A stretch of DNA of 21,074 bases from JAXGPP01 sp964436865 (GTDB taxonomy: Bacteria; Planctomycetota; Planctomycetia; Pirellulales; Thermoguttaceae), in NCBI GenBank assembly GCA_964436865.1, contig CAYTFK010000090.1, positions 1-21,074 on the forward strand. Reading direction: 5' to 3'. Shown here one piece after another: positions 1 to 6,409 of this stretch; position 1 is the first letter of the stretch, and every line of letters begins with the position of its first letter. The translations under genes and the position numbers were made by a program. The notes under the pieces are model-generated. The model was not told the DNA's origin. It saw only the letters and a program-made list of their open reading frames with translations, and ran no database searches.

Positions 1-50
1 ACACCCCCACCCTATCCTCACTCTTTCCCTACACGACGCTCTTCCGATCT
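1..50. other. Illumina sequencing adapter left on the contig end
   Basis: Bases 19-50 match the 3' part of the Illumina TruSeq universal/read 1 adapter and end exactly in the ligation-site sequence CGCTCTTCCGATCT at 37-50. The eight bases at 11-18 (CCTATCCT) resemble, from memory, a TruSeq HT i5 index, which would fit a dual-index adapter with slightly damaged flanks. This is not genomic DNA. The native sequence begins at 51, so any reading frame running through these bases is an artefact. Confidence 0.96.
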
Positions 51-52
51 AC

Positions 53-250
53 CTCGGCGTGGGCATGGTGGGGGCCTTGATCGGCGGAATCATCTTCAAC
101 GTCTTCAACATCGATCTCGGGCTGGGCGACCTGAAAGTCACATTTGAGGATCTGATCGCCGCCTTCCTGGGATCGTTGCTGCTGATCGCCGTGTGGTGGC
201 TCGTGCGCAGGTTGTGGGCCCGGAAGAAGCCGGTGGCAAGCGACCCATGA
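53..250 (+). CDS. GlsB/YeaQ/YmgE-family stress-response membrane protein, C-terminal part
   Basis: The frame open from 53 to the TGA at 248-250 encodes about 65 residues of a very hydrophobic protein. It has a glycine-rich helix (GMVGALIGG), a short polar linker, and a second helix (LLLIAVWWLVRRLW) ending in a basic tail. Two or three short helices with GxxG packing motifs are typical of the GlsB/YeaQ/YmgE (transglycosylase-associated) family of roughly 80-90-residue inner-membrane proteins linked to stress responses. The biochemical role of the family is not established. The N-terminal helix and start codon are missing because the contig ends here in adapter sequence. The GTG at 59 is therefore probably not the real start. 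The gene converges on the DUF1552 gene. Confidence 0.72.
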   Translation, partial: LGVGMVGALIGGIIFNVFNIDLGLGDLKVTFEDLIAAFLGSLLLIAVWWLVRRLWARKKPVASDP

Positions 251-379
251 TTACGCGTTCCCGGCCCCCGGCCGGGTCGCCCGGCGTCGACATTGGCCCG
301 AGCGCGCGGTGAGTCCTCGCTCGTGACTACTATCCCCGCCAGGATGATTGTTCCCGGGGGTCGCAATCCTGTCGGGTCT
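251..379. other. Convergent intergenic spacer with GC hairpin at 260-276
   Basis: This short spacer lies between two convergent genes. CCCGGCC at 260-266 pairs with GGCCGGG at 270-276 around a three-base loop. No T-run follows on either strand, so it is only a weak candidate for a terminator. Nothing else is visible. Confidence 0.35.
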
Positions 380-1696
380 TTAGACGAGATCGAGCGGGCC
401 CGCGCCACAGAAGTCGGGTTTGCCGAAGGAATCGATGTGATGGCCGAAGGCATGAGCGAAAGCCAGCCATAGCCGGTTGTGCGCGACGCGGTCGAACTTG
501 AGCGACCGCCCCATGCGGAACCCGAGGCCGTTGCCCACGAGCACCAGCGGCACGTTGTCGAGCGTGTGCGAGTTGCCCTTGCCCAACTCGTTCGTCCACA
601 CGACCACCGTATTGTCCAGGAGGCGTCCCTCGCCGCCCGGTTCCGGCGTTTCGGCCAACCGCTGGACGAGATAGGCCAGTTCGCCGCAGAACCAGGTGTT
701 GATCTTTGTCAGCTTGTCCTGCGATGCGGTGTCGCTGTCGGGATGATGCGAGAGTTCGTGATGCCCCTCTTCCACCCCAACCCAGCGCATACGAGCGCCA
801 CCCACCGAGTTGGTATACTGCAGCGTTGCGACCCGGGCGAAGTCGCCCACGAAGCTGTTCACCAGAAGATCGATCTGCATGCGGCTGACCGCCGGGATGC
901 TGTCGTTGGCCATCTTCACGCCGGGCTCCAACTGCGGCACTGCGTGGTCGAGTCCGGTCTGATCGGTCGTCTGAAGCTCGCGTTCCATCTCGCGGACGAG
1001 CGTCTCGTGCTGGTCCAGCAAACGGCGGTCCTCCTCGCCGACGGCGGCGCGGACCTTGGCCAGATCCTCCTGAACGGCGTCGAGCACACTGGCGAGCGTC
1101 CGCCGATCCGCAAGCCGCCCATAAAGCTTGCCGAACATCTGGTAGGGGTCGTCGATCGGCGACACGGGCTTGTTTGGGCCAGCGTAGACCATCCGTGTCC
1201 ATGGATCGGCACGGTCCGGAACAGCGACGCCGAATTCGAGCGAGCCGAAACGGGTTTTCGTCTGCGGAGTGCTCTGGAGGAAGTTCTTGATCTCCTGGTC
1301 GATCGAGATGCCGCTCGCCCAACCGGCAGGAGTGTGCGAGCCACCCTGGATATTCCCCGGGTACAACTCGATGGCGGTGAGCAGGCAACTCATGCCGCGC
1401 ATGTGATTGTCGCCATCGCCGCGGACGAGGTCGCTCACACCCCGGATGGTGAGCAGGCGGTCCTTGAACGGCTCCAGCGGAGCGAGGATCGGGGGCAGAG
1501 CAAAATCCTCACCCACTTGTTCGGGCCAGAACCGGTCGGGCACCACGCCGTTGGGGCTGAACATGATCACGACGCGTTGACGCCGGCTCCCTTCCGACGC
1601 CGCGGCAAGGCTGGGGAGATTGAGAAGAAACGGCGTCGCCGCCGCGCTCAAGCCCAGGTCGCGGATGAACTGCCGACGCGTTTGCCTGCGGGTCAT
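380..1696 (-). CDS. DUF1552 domain-containing protein, Tat-exported
   Basis: This is a 438-residue protein of the DUF1552 family, which is abundant in Planctomycetota and usually encoded beside DUF1592/DUF1588/DUF1585 cytochrome-like proteins. Its molecular function is unknown. The N-terminus carries a twin-arginine signal (TRRQFIRDLG, residues 6-15) followed by a hydrophobic stretch and an AxA-like cleavage region (LAAASEG), so it is probably folded in the cytoplasm and exported. Family-like blocks include IMFSPNGVVPDRFWPE, MRGMSCLLT, and the C-terminal NTVVVWTNELGKG and PLVLVGNGLG. The ATG at 1696 is preferred because GGGAG lies five bases upstream (1702-1706 on the minus strand). An in-frame GTG at 1714 would add six residues. 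The gene lies 63 bases downstream of the cytochrome-like gene, so the two are probably co-transcribed. The predicted length is normal for the family. Confidence 0.9.
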   Translation of the reverse strand: MTRRQTRRQFIRDLGLSAAATPFLLNLPSLAAASEGSRRQRVVIMFSPNGVVPDRFWPEQVGEDFALPPILAPLEPFKDRLLTIRGVSDLVRGDGDNHMRGMSCLLTAIELYPGNIQGGSHTPAGWASGISIDQEIKNFLQSTPQTKTRFGSLEFGVAVPDRADPWTRMVYAGPNKPVSPIDDPYQMFGKLYGRLADRRTLASVLDAVQEDLAKVRAAVGEEDRRLLDQHETLVREMERELQTTDQTGLDHAVPQLEPGVKMANDSIPAVSRMQIDLLVNSFVGDFARVATLQYTNSVGGARMRWVGVEEGHHELSHHPDSDTASQDKLTKINTWFCGELAYLVQRLAETPEPGGEGRLLDNTVVVWTNELGKGNSHTLDNVPLVLVGNGLGFRMGRSLKFDRVAHNRLWLAFAHAFGHHIDSFGKPDFCGAGPLDLV

Positions 1697-1759
1697 ATCA
1701 ACTCCCTTGTTCACTTGTGGAGGCCTGCCAGGCAGAACCTTTGAAGTCCTGCGGTGTTC

Positions 1760-3382
1760 TCAAGGGCGCCGGCTCGTCGCCAGCGCCGAAGTGCGCATGA
1801 TCTCGACGAGCAGCCGCCGGATGCTGTAATCGTTTGCGGCAAACGCCGCGGTGAGATCCTGCCACGCGCTCGGGCCGTAGGCGTGGATCGGCTGCTTGAC
1901 CGCGTAATGAAACAGTTGAGCCACGAAGCTCGCGTGGACCTCGTCGCTGTGAGCGAGGATCTCGGCCAGTTCGCGGCCGCCGTTGAACCGCATCAGTTCG
2001 CCCGAGGCCGCGGTGTAAGCACCCGAAGCGTCGATCGGCTGCGACTTTTCCTCGGTTCGAATCCGCCCCACGGCGTCGAAGTGCTCGAGGCTGAAGCCGA
2101 ACGGGTTGATCAGGTCGTGGCACGTCTGGCAGGCAGCCGGCCGGGTCTGAAANNNNNNNNNNNNNNNNNNNNNNNNNNNNNNNNNNNNNNNNNNNNNNNN
2201 NNNNNNNNNNNNNNNNNNNNNNNNNNNNNNNNNNNNNNNNNNNNNNNNNNNNCGCTCGGCGAATCGGTGGCAGAACGCCTTGAGCTTCTGCGGCCGATCG
2301 GCGTCGCCAGCCTTGCACTGGGCCAGCCGCTCGAGATTCTCCAAGACCTTGTCGGCGATTTCCAGGGCGGCGTGCGTGGTCGCCTGCTCCCATTCGGCCG
2401 AAACCGCCGTACCGCGCTCGTAGCCGGCGCTGCTGTCGTCGGGCGGAAAATCTGTCTGGACCACCAGCAATGGTGGATGCCAGCCTGACGCTAGGTTCCG
2501 CTGGGGAATGACCTCTTCGGCGCGATGAGGCGGTCGCCAGCACAATTCGATCGAGGCGGTGGGCTCCTTGGACTTGAAGTACTCCAGCCGAATCGGGTAG
2601 ACGCGGCCGCCGAGAAGCCGGATCGTGCCGCGATGCTCCGTGGCGTCGCCGGAGCGAACCCAGGCATCGATGAGCAGCTTCGCGTCGTCATTCACCCACA
2701 GGCGTGCGGCGTTGTCGGTCTTGACGCAGAACTCGTAGTCGCCCGTCTCCTCGGCGATCACACCTCCGCGCCATTGCATCGAGAACTCTTCGGGCCCAAT
2801 CGCCGCATCGGGGCTTCCGTCGCCGAAATGGAAGGCAACTTGCGGATCGATCCGTTCGAGAACCCTCTTGTCACGGTTGAAGCCGCGGGCGCTGAAGTAC
2901 TTTCCTTCGAGGCCGCGCTGGTCGGAAATCGCTGCCTCTCCGCCGAAGCTTGCCACCAGATCCATCGCGGCGTTGAGGTATTGCCTCACAGTGAGCCGGA
3001 CCAACTCGATCCTTGCCGCGGGCACGTCGGCTTTCTCCCCGCGAGCGTAGAACGCCTCGTGGATGAATTCGGCGACGCGACGCGCGTCGTCGCCGGTACA
3101 CGCCTCGGGATCATCGGCCGGCATCGAGTCGTGGATGATCTGACGCAACTCGCCGAGCGAGTGCTCACCCTGAAGCGGAGTCGGGTATTCATCCGCCACG
3201 CCTTCCCCGTTGGCGCCGTGGCAGCGGGCACACTGCGATCGGTAGATCGCTTCGCCGCTGGCCGACGAATCGGAGACCGACGGATCGGCTCCAACCGCCG
3301 TACACAGCGAGGCGGCCATGAACCATGCTGCCGCCAGCACGAGCAATGGGGCTCGAAGCGGCCCGAAATACTCACGGGACAT
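1760..3382 (-). CDS. Cytochrome c / PA14 / DUF1592-DUF1588-DUF1585 protein, interrupted by assembly gap
   Basis: This is a planctomycete multidomain exported protein. A signal peptide (about residues 1-32) precedes a cytochrome c haem site CARCH at 51-55. A PA14 domain follows at about 157-290 (GLEGKYFSARGF onward), which is a likely carbohydrate-binding module. After the gap come the end of DUF1588 with a second CxxCH (CQTCH, then INPFGFSLEHFDAVG) and a C-terminal DUF1585-like part (ELAEILAHSDEVHASFVAQLFHY in short blocks). Such proteins are inferred to act in periplasmic redox or polysaccharide metabolism; no reaction is proven. The 100 N at 2153-2252 sit where the rest of DUF1595, DUF1592 and the front of DUF1588 should be. 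The 540-residue reading is therefore shorter than the real protein, and agreement of frame across the gap is fortuitous. It is the first gene of an operon with the DUF1552 gene. Confidence 0.88.
   Translation of the reverse strand: MSREYFGPLRAPLLVLAAAWFMAASLCTAVGADPSVSDSSASGEAIYRSQCARCHGANGEGVADEYPTPLQGEHSLGELRQIIHDSMPADDPEACTGDDARRVAEFIHEAFYARGEKADVPAARIELVRLTVRQYLNAAMDLVASFGGEAAISDQRGLEGKYFSARGFNRDKRVLERIDPQVAFHFGDGSPDAAIGPEEFSMQWRGGVIAEETGDYEFCVKTDNAARLWVNDDAKLLIDAWVRSGDATEHRGTIRLLGGRVYPIRLEYFKSKEPTASIELCWRPPHRAEEVIPQRNLASGWHPPLLVVQTDFPPDDSSAGYERGTAVSAEWEQATTHAALEIADKVLENLERLAQCKAGDADRPQKLKAFCHRFAEXXXXXXXXXXXXXXXXXXXXXXXXXXXXXXXXXXFQTRPAACQTCHDLINPFGFSLEHFDAVGRIRTEEKSQPIDASGAYTAASGELMRFNGGRELAEILAHSDEVHASFVAQLFHYAVKQPIHAYGPSAWQDLTAAFAANDYSIRRLLVEIMRTSALATSRRP
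2153..2252. other. Scaffold gap, exactly 100 N
   Basis: A run of exactly 100 unknown bases is the conventional placeholder for a gap of unknown size. It lies inside the cytochrome/PA14/DUF1588 gene and replaces its central domains, so the true missing length is probably several hundred bases. Confidence 0.98.
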
Positions 3383-3666
3383 CGAGGGCGCCTTGGGGGC
3401 TGGTGGGGTGGGTCTTGCCTCGGCCAGGCGCTGGCCGGAGGCTGTCGGAATGGGCAGGGAACCGCCGTGCGGTTCGAGTAATTAATAGAAGCGCGACCGG
3501 CTTGGTCAACCCGACCGGTCCAGGCGGCCCAAAGCTGTACTCGGTTTCATTTAGCAGGCACAGAGAAGCGGCGCGCACTGCAAAGATCTGTCGGCGTCCC
3601 CCTTCGACCGGAGCAGCGGGGCTCCTCACCGGACGAGGGTCGTCAGGCGCGGCGTTCCCCCCCAGA
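3383..3666. other. Intergenic region with no gene seen
   Basis: The stretch between the operon start and the tRNA terminator holds only the promoter described at 3482-3509. No open frame here has protein-like composition or a ribosome binding site. Several GC-rich inverted repeats are short and unremarkable. Confidence 0.5.
3482..3509 (-). promoter_or_regulatory. Sigma-70-like promoter of the cytochrome/DUF1552 operon
   Basis: On the minus strand TTGACC (3509-3504) is followed after 16 bases by TATTAA (3487-3482), in an AT-rich patch within GC-rich DNA. The start point would be near 3475, giving a leader of about 90 bases before the ATG at 3382. Confidence 0.5.
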
Positions 3667-3708
3667 CAAGAAAAAGTAAACGCCGGTCAGCCTTTACGAC
3701 TTCCGGCG
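3667..3708 (-). terminator. Intrinsic terminator of tRNA-Asp
   Basis: Reading leftward, CGCCGG (3708-3703) pairs with CCGGCG (3686-3681) across a 16-base loop. A T-rich tract follows (TTTACTTTTTC, 3680 downward). It begins five bases after the 3' end of the tRNA, as expected for a single-gene tRNA transcript. Confidence 0.6.
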
Positions 3709-3712
3709 TAGG

Positions 3713-3786
3713 CGAGGGTGACGGGACTCGAACCCGCAACCACTGGATCGACAGTCCAGTACTCTAACCAATTGAGCTACACCCCC
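3713..3786 (-). tRNA. tRNA-Asp (anticodon GTC)
   Basis: A complete 74-base cloverleaf is read on the minus strand. The acceptor stem GGGGGTG pairs with CACCCTC (one G-T pair), with discriminator base G73 at 3713. A standard D arm (GCTC...GAGT) is followed by the anticodon stem CTGGA/TCCAG around the loop CTGTCGA, giving anticodon GTC for aspartate. The T arm GCGGG TTCGAGT CCCGT is canonical. The CCA tail is not encoded. The gene has its own promoter and terminator and is not clustered with other tRNAs. Confidence 0.97.
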
Positions 3787-3803
3787 AAGGTTAGGAGCAG
3801 TGA

Positions 3804-3831
3804 ATTATACCTCTTCGCTTTCGGCACGCAA
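3804..3831 (-). promoter_or_regulatory. Promoter of tRNA-Asp
   Basis: A perfect -10 hexamer TATAAT (3809-3804, minus strand) lies about 18 bases before the first tRNA base. A weaker -35-like TTGCGT (3831-3826) is 16 bases further upstream. Position and orientation fit a short-leader tRNA promoter. Confidence 0.65.
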
Positions 3832-3950
3832 GTCACTGGAAATCGCCGTCACTTTTGCGACCACTCCACTCGGATGAGGGGTTTTGGCGTCGTCCCGGCA
3901 TTCTTGAACTAGACTTTGGTGCCGGGCAAGCGGCAACAGAGGAGAGGGCG

Positions 3951-3968
3951 TGTCGGCTGTTGCCGACA
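3951..3968. promoter_or_regulatory. Hairpin with 7-bp perfect stem
   Basis: TGTCGGC (3951-3957) pairs with GCCGACA (3962-3968) around a TGTT loop. It lies immediately before a much longer hairpin and upstream of the 44-residue membrane protein gene. There is no T-run. The role is unknown. Confidence 0.45.
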
Positions 3969-3970
3969 TG

Positions 3971-4023
3971 ACCCGGCAAAGCCCGAACCGGGCGCCGCAC
4001 CGCGCCCGTCGGGCTTGCCGGGT
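3971..4023. promoter_or_regulatory. Long nested hairpin, about 22 base pairs
   Basis: The outer arms 3971-3986 and 4009-4023 are complementary except for one extra A. The inner arms 3989-3995 and 4002-4008 are perfectly complementary, leaving a six-base loop. The sequence after the hairpin on the plus strand is GTGTTTTACT, a weak T-run. It could be a rightward terminator or a structured leader of the small gene at 4081. No gene to its left on the plus strand needs a terminator, which favours a leader or an unrecognised small RNA. Confidence 0.5.
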
Positions 4024-4080
4024 GTGTTTTACTGACCTGTCTCCAACGGGGAGCCGCCGACCGTCCAAGGTACACGGTGT

Positions 4081-4215
4081 ATGGGACATATCTACCGCGA
4101 AGTGATGCGGTTCCTGATCCAGATGGATGCCCAGGAATTTCTGTTTGTCCTGATGGGGCTCGCGGTCCTCGGCATGATTTGTCTGCGGGGATTCGGGTCC
4201 CGGACCAGCTATTGA
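4081..4215 (+). CDS. Small single-span membrane protein, 44 residues
   Basis: ATG at 4081 opens a 44-codon frame ending in TGA at 4213-4215. The product has an amphipathic N-terminus (MGHIYREVMRFLIQMDAQEF), a strong hydrophobic helix (FLFVLMGLAVLGMICL) and a basic tail (RGFGSRTSY). This pattern of acidic/amphipathic segment, one helix and positive C-terminus looks like a genuine small inner-membrane protein rather than chance. I have an impression of similar short planctomycete proteins ending in RGFGSR but cannot confirm it here. AAGG lies about 11 bases upstream, an acceptable but weak ribosome binding site. It stands alone between the tRNA-Asp promoter region and the convergent double kinase. 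Function unknown. Confidence 0.6.
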   Translation: MGHIYREVMRFLIQMDAQEFLFVLMGLAVLGMICLRGFGSRTSY

Positions 4216-4306
4216 TCGGCGCGTCGAGCGGCATCCGCGCCGGCGGCCTGTTCCTTTCGCCGCGGCACCATCCTGACAAGCCTGGTGCACCAGAGACGGA
4301 CCCTTC

Positions 4307-6169
4307 TCAAAGGACCGGTTCGCGTCTTCGGTGCTTCCGCTCGATCAATCGCAGGCTGCGGCGGACCGAGTCGCGCCAGAGCCATTTCCAATCGACTTCG
4401 CCTCGCGGGAACTGCCGCGAATAGGCGCGGAAGAAGCGGCAGCCCACGGTTCGCGATACCCACGGATGGGCACTCAGACTGGTGACGAGACGCGCCAAGT
4501 CGGAAGCCCGATCAGCGGGCGCCAAGCGACGTTGAATCCTCACATCGTCGGCGTCAATCACGTAAGTCTGCAACTGCTGGTTGCGATCGACCACCAGCAG
4601 GTTGCCCCCTTTCAGGTCGCCGTGCACGATCTGCCGGGAGTGCATTCGACCAAGCATTTCGCCGAGGCTCTCCGCGCACTCGGCGGCGCGGCGGAACCGC
4701 TCCTTTGGCGGCCGAGATGCCAATCGCCAGCCGAACAGATGCAAATTCTCCGCCCCCTCGATCCATTCCGTGGCCAAGTAACCTTGCCGCCTTCGTCCGG
4801 GCAGCGAGATCTCGCACGCGGCCACCGGGCGGGCGGTGGGAATATTGCGTTCCAGCAGCGCGTGCCCCGAATACCATGCCCGAACCGCCCGGGTTCCGCA
4901 CATCTGCGCGAGCAGTCCACGGAGGCCGCTGCGAGCGCGAAACCGCTTGTAGAGCACTCGTGTGGGCCGTCCATCGACTTCGATCTCGGCCTCAACCGCC
5001 AGACTACTGTGGCCGAGTTTGACGGGCCGTTCGAGGTTTCGCCACAGCAACTGTTCCGGATTGCTCAGCAACCGTGCGAGGTCGTCCTTCGGTAGACCGC
5101 GGATGCCGTACGCGCTGCCCTGATCGCCATGGATGCCGACATAATCGCGGTTGACACGCAGCGAACGCTTGTCGCGATCGCGTTGCAGCGAGGAACTGTG
5201 CCGCCGCGTGGCCGCATCGAGCCACTCCAGGGCACGACGCTGGTCGAGCACAAACAGTTCGGGGCGAGCGGCGAGGTAAGCTCGCCAGAATCGCATTCGC
5301 TCCCAGCGGGACGTCCGCTCCCAGCAAGCCGCGTGAAGCGGTACGAGGTTTGCCAGACTCTTGCGCCAGTTCAGCGGGCTCATCAATGAGGCTCGCGCCA
5401 AGTCAATGAACTTCAGCGCAAACCGCCTCCCTCCTCCGTCGCTCTTGCGGCCGTTCTCGACAAGGATATTGCCCAGGTGCAGATCGTGTTGAACGAGGCC
5501 GGTCTGATGTGCGGAAGCCACGAAACGTGCCAGTTCCACGGCCATCTCGCTGCGCTGGCGCGTAAGAGGCTCGGCTGGCTCAGCGGGCTTGCGCTCACGC
5601 AGCCACTCATCAAGCGTGCATGCGTCGGGAATCTCCTGGCTGATGAAGTAACTGTCGCGAACAAGCCCCTGAGCTACCCGCTCGACCCACCCGAGCGGTC
5701 TGGCAACGGGAATTCCCCGCCGTGCCGCCTGGCTGGTCCGCTGCCATTCGCGGCGCGCGCGGCTTGGCAACAGGAGGTGTCGGGCGATGTCGGCGATTCG
5801 CGGGCAGCGATATTGCTTGATGTAGACGGCCGTGCCCGGCAGTTGCACGCGGTAGACTGTGCGATGGTCGCCGTGCTTCACGACTTCCACTCGCCCCTCA
5901 GTCCGCCACTGGTCCAACCGGAGCCCTTCGGGGCCGAACAGGAGCGGTTCCCACTCGTCCAGCACTTCCCAGTGATAGTCGGCAAGGCGGCGTAGGACCA
6001 AGAAGTCGCTCACGGAATGGAAGACGAGACACGCGTGAAAGAAACCCCCAGAGCTGGGCCTGGGAAATACCAAGCGAGAGCCCGCCACGCAAGCCCAACC
6101 CAAGGCAACTCTCCATTCGAGCATGAGCGGCTGCTTTACCAGTTCCTCCCCGCCGCCCAGAGCCCGCAT
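4307..6169 (-). CDS. Tandem double-domain WaaP/InaA-type lipopolysaccharide kinase-like protein
   Basis: The protein has two kinase-like domains of the Kdo/WaaP (InaA, RIO-like) class that phosphorylate sugars of lipopolysaccharide or related substrates. Numbering is from the ATG at 6169. Domain one has the ATP-binding lysine K118 (AVYIKQYR), catalytic loop QHDLHLGN (227-234) and metal-binding aspartate D256 (KFIDLAR). Domain two has K408 (VLYKRFR), HGDLKGGN (516-523) and VIDADD (537-542). Both sets of key residues are present, so neither half looks dead. There is no signal peptide or membrane span in the kinase part, so it is probably cytoplasmic or membrane-peripheral. The start is uncertain: residues 1-52 resemble no kinase segment and no ribosome site precedes 6169. 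A GTG at 6013 would give a 568-residue protein starting just before the recognisable part. The gene stands alone and converges on the 44-residue protein gene. Confidence 0.82.
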   Translation of the reverse strand: MRALGGGEELVKQPLMLEWRVALGWACVAGSRLVFPRPSSGGFFHACLVFHSVSDFLVLRRLADYHWEVLDEWEPLLFGPEGLRLDQWRTEGRVEVVKHGDHRTVYRVQLPGTAVYIKQYRCPRIADIARHLLLPSRARREWQRTSQAARRGIPVARPLGWVERVAQGLVRDSYFISQEIPDACTLDEWLRERKPAEPAEPLTRQRSEMAVELARFVASAHQTGLVQHDLHLGNILVENGRKSDGGGRRFALKFIDLARASLMSPLNWRKSLANLVPLHAACWERTSRWERMRFWRAYLAARPELFVLDQRRALEWLDAATRRHSSSLQRDRDKRSLRVNRDYVGIHGDQGSAYGIRGLPKDDLARLLSNPEQLLWRNLERPVKLGHSSLAVEAEIEVDGRPTRVLYKRFRARSGLRGLLAQMCGTRAVRAWYSGHALLERNIPTARPVAACEISLPGRRRQGYLATEWIEGAENLHLFGWRLASRPPKERFRRAAECAESLGEMLGRMHSRQIVHGDLKGGNLLVVDRNQQLQTYVIDADDVRIQRRLAPADRASDLARLVTSLSAHPWVSRTVGCRFFRAYSRQFPRGEVDWKWLWRDSVRRSLRLIERKHRRREPVL

Positions 6170-6228
6170 TTGTGCGGTTTTGCTCCCGTCGCAAGAACTC
6201 AGAACCGGCCCATCGGACTGACTTAGTG

Positions 6229-6250
6229 GCCCCTCCTCATTAGGAGGGGC
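6229..6250. promoter_or_regulatory. Perfect 9-bp inverted repeat between divergent genes
   Basis: GCCCCTCCT (6229-6237) and AGGAGGGGC (6242-6250) flank a four-base CATT spacer. No T-run follows on either strand, and the neighbouring genes diverge, so a terminator is not expected. An operator or a structured 5' leader element is possible. It lies just upstream of the putative promoter of the CAP-domain gene. Confidence 0.4.
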
Positions 6251-6266
6251 AGCCAGTCGAGCGTGT

Positions 6267-6295
6267 TTGATTTCTCATCGAGCGTAGTCTATTCT
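6267..6295 (+). promoter_or_regulatory. Putative promoter of the TIGR03000-CAP gene
   Basis: TTGATT (6267-6272) is separated by 17 bases from TATTCT (6290-6295); each matches four of six consensus positions. The start would be near 6302, giving a leader of about 108 bases. The leader contains a near-perfect Shine-Dalgarno sequence (TAAGGAGGA, 6311-6319) with no start codon behind it. A bulged 7-bp hairpin (6383-6401) lies just before the ATG. Confidence 0.4.
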
Positions 6296-6409
6296 GGCAC
6301 CTGCATACTCTAAGGAGGAACTCGGGCAGGAAAGCCCTTCCCAGGATCGCGCGCCGGGTGCGCATCGGATGATTGGTCCCGGCCGCCTGCTTTTGCAGCG
6401 GACTGAACC

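Noticed and set aside
479..1744. Long plus-strand open frame of 421 codons opposite the DUF1552 gene
   Set aside because: It is the antisense shadow of a well-supported gene in GC-rich DNA and has no domain-like content.
3713..3786. tRNA-Asp as an integration site for a genomic island
   Set aside because: No direct repeat of the tRNA 3' end and no integrase gene on either side in this window.
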